This document shows positions 53,349 through 61,954 of a DNA stretch of 64,000 nt, one piece after another. Within the stretch, counting starts at the first letter, position 1. Every line of letters starts with the position of its first letter. The stretch is from positions 248,001 to 312,000 of the forward strand of contig NZ_BNBM01000001.1 of assembly GCF_014655715.1 (NCBI RefSeq). The letters are read 5' to 3'. Source of the stretch: Streptomyces lanatus (lineage in GTDB: Bacteria > Actinomycetota > Actinomycetes > Streptomycetales > Streptomycetaceae). The notes under the pieces are model-generated. The model saw only the letters and a list, made by a program, of their open reading frames with translations, was not told the DNA's origin and did no database searches. A program made the translations under genes and the position numbers.

Positions 53349-55214
53349 CTACCGCTTCTGCTCCACCCGCACCCAGTCCACCTCGGCCTGCACTCCCCCA
53401 CTCGCGATCCGGTCCACGCTCGACTGCGGCAACCCCCAGTAGGGCGTGGCCACCTGGTTCCAGCCGGCCGGGTACGCACCGCCCAGGGCAAGGTTGAGGA
53501 TGACGTACTGGTCGTGGTCGTACACCCACTGCCCCCGCGTCGACTCCAGCTTGTTGCGGGACGTCTCCTGGACCAGGCGGCCGTCGACGGAGAAACGCAT
53601 GCCGGTCGGGGTCCATTCGACGGCGTAGGTGTGCCACTGGTCGACGGTGCCGCCGTCCGGGAAGATCTGGCGGGCGCCGATGTTGCCGTCGGCCGAGTAG
53701 CCGGGGCCGTGCAGGGCGGTGCTGGTCCAGTCGCGGTAGCCGACGTTCTCCATGATGTCGGTCTCGCCGGAGGCCGGCCAGGAGACGGAGGGGTCGTCGA
53801 CGTTGCTGCCGAGCAGCCAGAAGGCGGGCCAGAAACCGTCGCCGACCGGGAGCTTCATCCGGGCGCTGACCTTGCCGTAGGTGAAGTCGAACTTGGTGTT
53901 GGTGTCGATACGGCCCGAGGTGAAGTCGTAGGTGCCGCCGCCCGCCTGGGTGCAGCCCTTGCAGTATTTGGCCCGTAGGACCAGCGTGCCGTTCTCCGTG
54001 CGGATGTTGTCCGTGGAGTCGACGTACGCCTGCGACTCGCCGTTGACCGAGCCCATCTCGGTGCCGGTGCGGACAACGCGCCACTTCGAGCGGTCGAGGG
54101 CGGTGCCGGTGAAGTCGTCGAAGAAGGTGGTCCCGTACTCCCCCGGCTGCCCACCGGGCAGGGCGGGGTACGCCGCCGACGCGCTGCCGCCCGTGCCCCA
54201 GACCTCGAACTCGTAGAGGGAGTAGCCGAACTGGGCCGTCGCGGGCGCCGGGTTGTAGAAGCTGCGGCGCTCCTTGCCGAGCATGCGGACGTAGCGGCCG
54301 GTCGCGGGCGAGGGAAGGGTGATCGTGTCGTGTACGCCCACCGCCTCCGCCGGAGACTTGACGTTTGATCGGCGAGCGGCGACCTCGGTGGATGAGGGGC
54401 GGTGGACCGTGCGCCAGGTGCGGTTGTCGTCGGAGACCTGGAGTTCGTAGTCGACCGCGTAGGCCGCCTCCCAGTACAGGTCCACGGAGTTGATCGTGGA
54501 GGTGGCGCCCAGGTCGACCGAGATCCAGCGGTCCGCGTTCCAGTCGCTGGACCAGCGGGTCGCGTCGGCCTTGAGGTCGGCCGGCCGGCCGCCATCGGTG
54601 ACGAACGCCGGTGAGTTGCCCGCGTGTTGGTAGTGGTTCGCGTACGCGGGGTGGTTCAGGGCGAGGTTGGTGCGGGTGGTCGACGCCGGGGCCGGTTCAC
54701 CGCCGTAGACCTTGAAGGAGTAGAGGGAGTAGCCCCAGGGCGTGGCGCGTTCGATGCCGCGCATGCGGATGTAGCGGCCGGTGACCTCCTGCGGGTAGGT
54801 GTGCGCGGTGACCGAGCCGCCGGTGCCTGCGGTCTCCGTGTAGAAGGGGGTCCAGTCCGTGCCGTTCTTCGAGACCTCCAGGACGTATCTCTTGCCGTAG
54901 GCGGCCTCCCAGTCGAGGACCACCCGGTCGACCCGGATCATGGCGCCGAGGTCGACGCGGATCCAGGCGTCGTCGGCGAAGTCGCTGGACCAGCGGGTCG
55001 ATCCGTCGGCGTCGAAGGCGAGGCCGGGGGCGGTGGCGGCGTTCTCGCTGCCGGACGCGGTGACGGCGGCGGGGTCGGCTGCGTAGGCCGTGTTCGCCCG
55101 GTCGGTGTCCCAGTCGACGGCGACGGCTGCCGCGGGCGCCGGTGCGCCCAGGGCCGTGCCCGAGGCCAGCAGGGCGGCCGTCGCGAGGGCGGCGAGGAGG
55201 GTGCGGGTCGGCAT
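53349..55214 (-). CDS. Secreted GH16 beta-1,3-glucanase with two discoidin (F5/8C) domains
   Basis: 621 residues from ATG 55214 (AGGAGA upstream). Sec signal peptide: LLAALATAALLASGTALGAPAPAAA. Two F5/8 type C domains follow, about 40-165 (STRWSSDFADDAWIRVDLGAMIRVDRVVLDWEAAYGKRYVLEVSKNGTDW) and about 185-345 (TRWSSDWNADRWISVDLGATSTINSVDLYWEAAYAVDYELQVSDDNRTW), for carbohydrate binding. The GH16 catalytic domain is at about 365-621 with E484-T-D486-I-M-E489 (ExDxxE) and the laminarinase-like 'FWPAFWLLGSN'. It cleaves beta-1,3-glucan outside the cell for the importer encoded upstream. Confidence 0.94.
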   Translation of the reverse strand: MPTRTLLAALATAALLASGTALGAPAPAAAVAVDWDTDRANTAYAADPAAVTASGSENAATAPGLAFDADGSTRWSSDFADDAWIRVDLGAMIRVDRVVLDWEAAYGKRYVLEVSKNGTDWTPFYTETAGTGGSVTAHTYPQEVTGRYIRMRGIERATPWGYSLYSFKVYGGEPAPASTTRTNLALNHPAYANHYQHAGNSPAFVTDGGRPADLKADATRWSSDWNADRWISVDLGATSTINSVDLYWEAAYAVDYELQVSDDNRTWRTVHRPSSTEVAARRSNVKSPAEAVGVHDTITLPSPATGRYVRMLGKERRSFYNPAPATAQFGYSLYEFEVWGTGGSASAAYPALPGGQPGEYGTTFFDDFTGTALDRSKWRVVRTGTEMGSVNGESQAYVDSTDNIRTENGTLVLRAKYCKGCTQAGGGTYDFTSGRIDTNTKFDFTYGKVSARMKLPVGDGFWPAFWLLGSNVDDPSVSWPASGETDIMENVGYRDWTSTALHGPGYSADGNIGARQIFPDGGTVDQWHTYAVEWTPTGMRFSVDGRLVQETSRNKLESTRGQWVYDHDQYVILNLALGGAYPAGWNQVATPYWGLPQSSVDRIASGGVQAEVDWVRVEQKR

Positions 55215-55283
55215 GCGGTTCTCCTGAGTGTCGATGATGGCGCGTTCATGACAGTTCGAGGAGGTGCAGGTGCTGGTGGAGGT

Positions 55284-55319
55284 GCGGTGGGCGTGGGCTC
55301 CGGCTCCCACGCCCACCGC
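55284..55319 (-). terminator. Strong hairpin terminator after the GH1 gene
   Basis: A perfect 14-bp stem (55284-55297 with 55306-55319; core GGTGGGCGTGGG / CCCACGCCCACC) and an 8-nt loop, 7 bp past the GH1 stop. It separates the importer/GH1 transcript from the GH16 gene, which then needs its own promoter at 55215-55283; none is obvious. Confidence 0.8.
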
Positions 55320-55326
55320 GGTCGGG

Positions 55327-56691
<1,365 letters not shown>

Positions 56692-56720
56692 GGAGATCCC
56701 TTCGGAATGAGAGGTGTGGG

Positions 56721-57575
56721 TCACTTGACGGCGCCCGCCGTCAGGCCCGCGACCAGATAGCGCTGGAGGAGCAGGAAACCCGCCACCACCGGCACGCTGA
56801 CGACCAGCGAGGCGGCCATGATCTGGTTCCAGTACACGTCGTTGAGCGTGGAGTAGCCCTGGAGGCCGACGGCGAGGGTGCGGGTGGTGTCGTTGGTCAT
56901 GACGGACGCGAAGAGCACCTCGCCCCAGGCGGTCATGAAGGCGTAGACGGCGACCGCGACGATGCCGGGGATCGCGGCCGGCACGACCACCCGGAACAGG
57001 GCGCCGAGCGGTCCGCAGCCGTCCACCAGGGCCGCCTCGTCCAGGTCGCGCGGCACCGAGTCGAAGTACCCGATCAGCATCCAGATCGAGAAGGGGAGGG
57101 AGAAGGTCAGATACGTCAGGATCAGGCCGCCGCGCGAGCCGAACAGGGCGATTCCGGTGGCGTTGCCGATGTTGACGTAGATCAGGAACAGCGGGAGGAG
57201 GAAGAGGATGCCCGGGAACATCTGTGTGGAGAGCACCGTGACCGTGAAGACCCGCTTGCCCCGGAAGCTGTAGCGGCTGACCGCGTACGCCGCGAAGACC
57301 GCGATCACCACCGAGCAGACCGTCGCCGCGCCCGCCACGATCAGCGAGTTCACGAAGTAGCGCGCGAGCGGCACCGTCGACCAGATGTCGATGTACGGGC
57401 GGATGGTCAGGCTGCTGGGCAGCCAGCGGAACTTGCCCGTGACGTCCGCGAGCGGCTTCAGCGAGCTGGAGACCATCACATAGACGGGGACCAGGACGAA
57501 GCCCGTGAGCAGCGTGAGGAAGATCCGCCGGGACCAGAGGAAGGAACCCGGGGGCGACATGGGCGAGTTACGCAT
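56721..57575 (-). CDS. Sugar ABC importer permease (MalG type)
   Basis: 284 residues, six helices. N-terminal '[62 protein letters not shown]' is typical of MalG-family permeases. EAA loop: '[52 protein letters not shown]'. Overlaps the MalF-type gene by 8 bp. Imports oligosaccharide delivered by the binding protein at 58563. Confidence 0.94.
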   Translation of the reverse strand: MRNSPMSPPGSFLWSRRIFLTLLTGFVLVPVYVMVSSSLKPLADVTGKFRWLPSSLTIRPYIDIWSTVPLARYFVNSLIVAGAATVCSVVIAVFAAYAVSRYSFRGKRVFTVTVLSTQMFPGILFLLPLFLIYVNIGNATGIALFGSRGGLILTYLTFSLPFSIWMLIGYFDSVPRDLDEAALVDGCGPLGALFRVVVPAAIPGIVAVAVYAFMTAWGEVLFASVMTNDTTRTLAVGLQGYSTLNDVYWNQIMAASLVVSVPVVAGFLLLQRYLVAGLTAGAVK

Positions 57576-58557
57576 CGGCGGTCCTCCGTCCGCGCGAGGT
57601 GAGCCAGAGGTACCCGCCGGTCACCAGCAGCAGGAACAGCAGCAGGAGTACGGACATCGCCGAGCCCGTGCCGAAGTTCCAGGTGACGAACGACGCCTGG
57701 TAGATGTGCACCGAGATCAGGTCGGCGGCCTCGGGCGCGGTCTTGCCGAACAGGACGTACGGCGTGTTGAAGTCGTTGAAGGTCCACAGGAACAGCACCA
57801 GGACCAGGACCTGGTTGACGGGGCGCAGGGACGGCAGGGTGATGCGGCGGAGCTGCTGCCACATGCCGGCGCCGTCCAGGGCCGCCGCCTCGTACAGCTC
57901 CTTCGGGATGTTCTGCAGGCCGGCCATGACGATGAGGAAGGCGAACGGCCAGCCCTTCCACACCGACACCGTCAGCAGCGCGATGAAACTGTTGTCGCCG
58001 ATGAGCCAGAAGGAGGGCTTGTCGGTGATGCCCAGCTGGTCGTGCAGGACGTGGTTCACCAGGCCGTTGTCGTGCTGGAACATGAACACCCAGGTGATGA
58101 CGGCCGTGTAGACGGGCAGCGCGTACGGCACCAGGAACAGGGCGCGCAGCAGGCCCCGGCCGCGGAAGGTGTCCTGCATATAGATCGCGGCGGCCGTGCC
58201 GATCAGCCAGCACAGGCCGACCGAGAGCAGCGTGAAGGCGACGGTGACCAGGAAGGAGTGGAGCAGCGCCTCGCCGACGGGGGCGTTGAAGTCCACCGAC
58301 ATGCGGTAGTTGTCGAGGCCGTTCCAGGGTGCCGTGGTCCAGTCGCGGATGTAGAACTGCGTGAGCTCCTTGAAGCTCATCGCGATGCCGATGACCATCG
58401 GCACCAGATGGACCAGGAGTTCGAGCAGCAGGGCGGGCAGCAGAAGCAGATACGGCAGGCCGATGCGGCGGATCCGCCCGGGACGGCGGCGGGGGCCGTC
58501 CGCCGTCCCGGGGGAGTTCTCACGCACCTCGGCCTTCGCGGGGACCGTGGTCGTCAT
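57568..58557 (-). CDS. Sugar ABC importer permease (MalF type)
   Basis: 329 residues. 'LPYLLLLPALLLELLVHLVPMVIGIAMSFKELTQFYIRDWTTAPWNGLDNYRMSV' begins the family. EAA loop: 'NIPKELYEAAALDGAGMWQQLRRITLPSLRPVNQVLVLVLFLWTFNDFNTPYVLFG'. ATG 58557 is taken as the start; a GTG at 58566 overlapping the binding-protein stop (GTGA) is equally possible and adds three residues. Pairs with the MalG-type permease. Confidence 0.94.
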   Translation of the reverse strand: MTTTVPAKAEVRENSPGTADGPRRRPGRIRRIGLPYLLLLPALLLELLVHLVPMVIGIAMSFKELTQFYIRDWTTAPWNGLDNYRMSVDFNAPVGEALLHSFLVTVAFTLLSVGLCWLIGTAAAIYMQDTFRGRGLLRALFLVPYALPVYTAVITWVFMFQHDNGLVNHVLHDQLGITDKPSFWLIGDNSFIALLTVSVWKGWPFAFLIVMAGLQNIPKELYEAAALDGAGMWQQLRRITLPSLRPVNQVLVLVLFLWTFNDFNTPYVLFGKTAPEAADLISVHIYQASFVTWNFGTGSAMSVLLLLFLLLVTGGYLWLTSRGRRTADA

Positions 58558-58562
58558 CGTGC

Positions 58563-59882
58563 TCACTTCGTCGGCATCTGCTGCTGGGCCTTCTCCAGGG
58601 CCGCCTTCACCGAGTCGGTGGTCACCGGGCGTCCGGCGGCGGCGTCGGCCCACAGCTCCTTGACGGCCGTACCGACCGCCGTCTCGAACTGCGACTCGTC
58701 GGCGACCTGCGGTGCCGCTACGGCGCTCTTGGCGAGGGTGTCCTTGAGGACGGCGTTCGCCGGGGTGTTGAAGGACGCGTCCGACTGCGCGCCGCTGACC
58801 GGCGGGATCGTGCTGTACGCCGTGTTGAGGATCTTCTGCTCGGCGTCGCTCGTCATGAACTTCACGAACTGCTTGGCGCCGTCGATGTTGTCGGTGTTCT
58901 TGAACACGGCCATGTTGATGCCCATGACCATGGAGTTGACGCCGGTGTCGGCACCGGGAGCGCCGGACTGGACCGGCACGGGCGCGATGCCGTAGGCGTC
59001 CTCGCTCATGCCCTGCGACTTGAGGTTGGCGGAGGCGGACTGCCACAGCAGCATCGCCGTCTTGCCCTTGGCGAAGTCGCTGACGGACTGGTTCTGCGCG
59101 TACTCGGCGTTGCCGGGCGCGATGATCTTGTCCTTGGCCATGAGGTCGACGAACTGCTTGACGCCCTCGACGGCCTCGTCGGAGGTGAAGTCGGGCTTGC
59201 CGTCGGCCGTGAAGAAGTCGGCGCCGTGCTGCTTGGCGAAGACGACGGCGTGGTGGATGTTCTCCGAGGGGTTCGAGCCCTCGACGCCCAGGGCCCACTT
59301 GCCGTCCTTGGACAGCTTCTTGCCGTCGGCGACCAACTCCTCCCAGGTGGCCGGCGGCTTGGAGATGCCCGCGTCGGCGAACATCTTCTTGTTGTAGTAG
59401 AGCGCGTACGCCATCGAGTACAGCGGCACCGCCGCCGGGTCCTGGCCCTCGGCGCCGGTCGAGCCGAGCGCGGAGTCGACGAACCGGTCCTTGCCGCCGA
59501 TCGCGGTGAAGTTCTTCTCGTCCCAGGGCAGCAGCGCCCCGGTGGCCTGCAGGGAGGCGCTCCAGGTGTTGCCGATGTTGAGGACGTCGGGGCCCTGGCC
59601 GGAGGTGGTCGCGGTCAGGATCCGGTTCAGCAGATCCGACCAGGGCACGACCTCCAGCTTCACCTCGATGCCGGTCTGCTTCTCGAACTTGTCGAGTTCG
59701 GGCTGGAGGACCTTCTTGTCGACCTCGATGCTGGCGCCCTGGTTGGAGGCCCAGTACGTGAGGGTCTTCGGCGAGTCGTTGGACCCGCCGCCGTCGGTCG
59801 ACGAACCGCCTCCGCAGGCCGTCGCGGCCAGGGCGAGAGACATGGTGACGGCAGCTACGGCCGCGGCTCGCGAAGTGCGCAT
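58563..59882 (-). CDS. Sugar-binding lipoprotein of the glucan-oligosaccharide importer
   Basis: 439 residues. Lipoprotein signal MRTSRAAAVAAVTMSLALAATAC with lipobox ATAC. Family 1 solute-binding protein: 'KTLTYWASNQGASIEVDKKVLQPELDKFEKQTGIEVKLEVVPWSDLLNRILTATTSGQGPDVLNIGNTWSASLQATGALLPWDE' and 'YYNKKMFADAGISKPPATWEEL'. TGGAG lies just before the ATG. First gene of the operon SBP-MalF-MalG-GH1. No ATPase is encoded; in Streptomyces the shared ATPase MsiK normally serves such importers. Flanking glucanases argue for beta-1,3-gluco-oligosaccharides. Confidence 0.94.
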   Translation of the reverse strand: MRTSRAAAVAAVTMSLALAATACGGGSSTDGGGSNDSPKTLTYWASNQGASIEVDKKVLQPELDKFEKQTGIEVKLEVVPWSDLLNRILTATTSGQGPDVLNIGNTWSASLQATGALLPWDEKNFTAIGGKDRFVDSALGSTGAEGQDPAAVPLYSMAYALYYNKKMFADAGISKPPATWEELVADGKKLSKDGKWALGVEGSNPSENIHHAVVFAKQHGADFFTADGKPDFTSDEAVEGVKQFVDLMAKDKIIAPGNAEYAQNQSVSDFAKGKTAMLLWQSASANLKSQGMSEDAYGIAPVPVQSGAPGADTGVNSMVMGINMAVFKNTDNIDGAKQFVKFMTSDAEQKILNTAYSTIPPVSGAQSDASFNTPANAVLKDTLAKSAVAAPQVADESQFETAVGTAVKELWADAAAGRPVTTDSVKAALEKAQQQMPTK

Positions 59883-59913
59883 GGCTCCAGGTGTCCCTTC
59901 CGGGAGTACTACT

Positions 59914-59959
59914 GCTTAATTTAGAGCGTGAGTTAAGCCTTAAGGAGCAGCCGCGTCAA
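59914..59959 (-). promoter_or_regulatory. Importer promoter and overlapping inverted repeat
   Basis: On the minus strand: -35 TTGACG (59959-59954), a 17-bp spacer, -10 TTAACT (59936-59931). GCTTAA (59914-59919) and TTAAGC (59933-59938) form an inverted repeat spanning the -10 and the predicted start, a good repressor position. The whole patch is AT-rich against the background. Confidence 0.55.
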
Positions 59960-60034
59960 GGCTTTTGACACAGTCGCCGGACGCCGGTCCAAAGTCTTGA
60001 CTCCTTCGTTTTACAGCTGAACCGTTCACCGGCG

Positions 60035-60048
60035 AGAGAGCGCTCCCA
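60035..60048. promoter_or_regulatory. CebR-like half-degenerate operator before the GH55 gene
   Basis: AGAGAGCGCTCCCA (60035-60048; inverse TGGGAGCGCTCTCT) shares the AGCGCT core and one full CebR-type half (GCTCCCA) with the operator class at 1119-1132. It lies 41 bp before the GH55 ATG. The 207-bp divergent region (59883-60089) also has TTGACA at about 59965 and TTGACT at about 59997 as possible -35 boxes. Confidence 0.5.
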
Positions 60049-60089
60049 AACCCCACCATGTTCACTTCCTGAACAAGGAGAGCCGCCCC

Positions 60090-61880
60090 ATGCCTGCTTC
60101 CTCCCCGGATTCCCGGCCACCCTCGATCGGTCGCCGTACCCTGCTGGGCGCCGCCGCCGCGGCCACACCGGCCGTACTCGGCGCGGCCACGCCGTCCGCC
60201 GCGGCCCCGTCCGTCCGCAAGAAGCCGCGTGCCCTGCCCGGCGGCGGAGACCTCGGCCCGAACGTCATCGTCTTCGACCCGTCGACCCCGGGCATCCAGG
60301 CCCGGCTCGACGAGGTCTTCCGCCGGCAGGAGTCGGCGCAGTTCGGCACCGGCCGCTACGCGCTGCTGTTCAAGCCCGGCACCTACCACGGCCTCAACGC
60401 CCAGCTGGGCTTCTACACCTCCATCGCGGGCCTCGGCCTGTCCCCCGACGACACCACCATCAACGGCGACGTCACCGTCGACGCGGGCTGGTTCAACGGC
60501 AACGCCACGCAGAACTTCTGGCGTTCGGCGGAGAACCTTGCCCTGGTCCCGGTCAACGGCACCAACCGGTGGGCGGTCGCGCAGGCGGCCCCGTTCCGCC
60601 GGATGCATGTCCGCGGCGGCCTCAACCTCTCCCCCACCGGCTACGGCTGGGCGAGCGGCGGCTACATCGCGGACAGCAGGATCGACGGCCAGGTCGGACC
60701 GTACTCGCAGCAGCAGTGGTACACCCGCGACAGCGCGATCGGCAGCTGGCTCAACGGCGTGTGGAACATGGTGTTCTCCGGCGTCGAGGGCGCCCCCGCG
60801 CAGAGCTTCCCCAACCCGCCGTACACCACGCTCGACACCACCCCGATCTCGCGCGAGAAGCCTTTCCTGTACCTCCAGGGCAACGACTACCGGGTCTTCC
60901 TCCCGGAGAAGCGCACCAACGCCCGCGGCGTGACCTGGGGCAACGGCACCCCGCGAGGCACCTCGCTGCCGCTGTCACAGTTCTACGTCGCCCGGCCCGG
61001 CGTCTCCGCCGCCACCCTCAACGAGGCGCTCGCACAAGGACTGCACCTCCTGCTCACCCCGGGGATCTACCACCTCGACCGGCCGATCCAGGTCAGCCGC
61101 CCCAACACCGTCGTCCTGGGCCTCGGCTACGCGACCCTCATCCCGGACGGCGGGGTCACGGCCCTGAAGGTCGCCGACGTCGACGGGGTCCGCCTGGCCG
61201 GGTTCCTCGTCGACGCCGGACCGGTCAACTCCCCCACCCTGCTCGAGATCGGGCCGCAGAGCGCCTCCGCGGACCACTCCGCCAACCCGGTCACCGTCCA
61301 GGACGTCTTCGTCCGGATCGGCGGCGCGGGCGCCGGCAAGGCCACCACCAGCATGGTGATCAACAGCCGGCACACCATCGTCGACCACACCTGGGTGTGG
61401 CGCGCCGACCACGGCGAGGGCGTCGGCTGGGAGACCAACCGGGCCGACTACGGCGTCGTCGTCAACGGCGACGACGTGCTGGCGACGGGCCTGTTTGTGG
61501 AGCACTTCAACAAGTACGACGTCCAGTGGAACGGCCAGCGCGGCCGCACGATCTTCTTCCAGAACGAGAAGGCGTACGACGCCCCGAACCAGGCCGCCAT
61601 CCAGAACGGCCCCCTCAAGGGCTACGCCGCCTACAAGGTCGGCGACGGCGTGACGGCGCACGAGGGCTGGGGACTTGGCAGCTACTGCTACTACAACGTC
61701 GACCCGACGATCGTGCAGCACCACGGCTTCGCCGCGCCCGTGCGGTCCGGGGTGCGGTTCCACAACCTGCTCGTCGTGTCGCTGGGCGGCCAAGGGCAGT
61801 ACGAGTGCGTCATCAACGACACGGGGTCACCGACGTCGGGCACCTCGACGGTGCCGTCGACCGTGGTGTCGTATCCCTGA
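60090..61880 (+). CDS. Tat-exported GH55 exo-beta-1,3-glucanase
   Basis: 596 residues, AAGGAG (60075-60080) 9 nt before ATG. Twin-arginine signal: SIGRRTLLGAAAAATPAVLGAATPSAAA with R15-R16. Two right-handed beta-helix halves: 'NVIVFDPSTPGIQARLDEVFRRQESAQFGTGRYALLFKPGTYHGLNAQLGFYTSIAGLGLSPDDTTING' and 'LAQGLHLLLTPGIYHLDRPIQVSRPNTVVLGLGYATLIPDGG'. 'SRHTIVDHTWVWRADHGEGVGWETNRADYGVVVNGDDVLATGLFVEHFNKYDVQWNGQRGRTIFFQNE' is diagnostic of the family. It releases glucose from beta-1,3-glucan chain ends outside the cell; divergent from the importer. Confidence 0.94.
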   Translation: MPASSPDSRPPSIGRRTLLGAAAAATPAVLGAATPSAAAPSVRKKPRALPGGGDLGPNVIVFDPSTPGIQARLDEVFRRQESAQFGTGRYALLFKPGTYHGLNAQLGFYTSIAGLGLSPDDTTINGDVTVDAGWFNGNATQNFWRSAENLALVPVNGTNRWAVAQAAPFRRMHVRGGLNLSPTGYGWASGGYIADSRIDGQVGPYSQQQWYTRDSAIGSWLNGVWNMVFSGVEGAPAQSFPNPPYTTLDTTPISREKPFLYLQGNDYRVFLPEKRTNARGVTWGNGTPRGTSLPLSQFYVARPGVSAATLNEALAQGLHLLLTPGIYHLDRPIQVSRPNTVVLGLGYATLIPDGGVTALKVADVDGVRLAGFLVDAGPVNSPTLLEIGPQSASADHSANPVTVQDVFVRIGGAGAGKATTSMVINSRHTIVDHTWVWRADHGEGVGWETNRADYGVVVNGDDVLATGLFVEHFNKYDVQWNGQRGRTIFFQNEKAYDAPNQAAIQNGPLKGYAAYKVGDGVTAHEGWGLGSYCYYNVDPTIVQHHGFAAPVRSGVRFHNLLVVSLGGQGQYECVINDTGSPTSGTSTVPSTVVSYP

Positions 61881-61936
61881 GAGCCCGCCGGCTCTGGTGA
61901 CCAGTTACTCTCCCCGGAAGGAGGCTCCGGGGAGAG
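61880..61936. terminator. Two adjacent hairpins between GH55 and the rifampin phosphotransferase
   Basis: AGAGCC-CGCC-GGCTCT (61880-61895) starts at the GH55 stop. CTCTCCCCGGA (61908-61918), a 7-nt loop, and TCCGGGGAGAG (61926-61936) form an 11-bp stem. The second is the stronger and can serve both convergent genes. Confidence 0.75.
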
Positions 61937-61954
61937 CAATGGCGAATCACCGGT

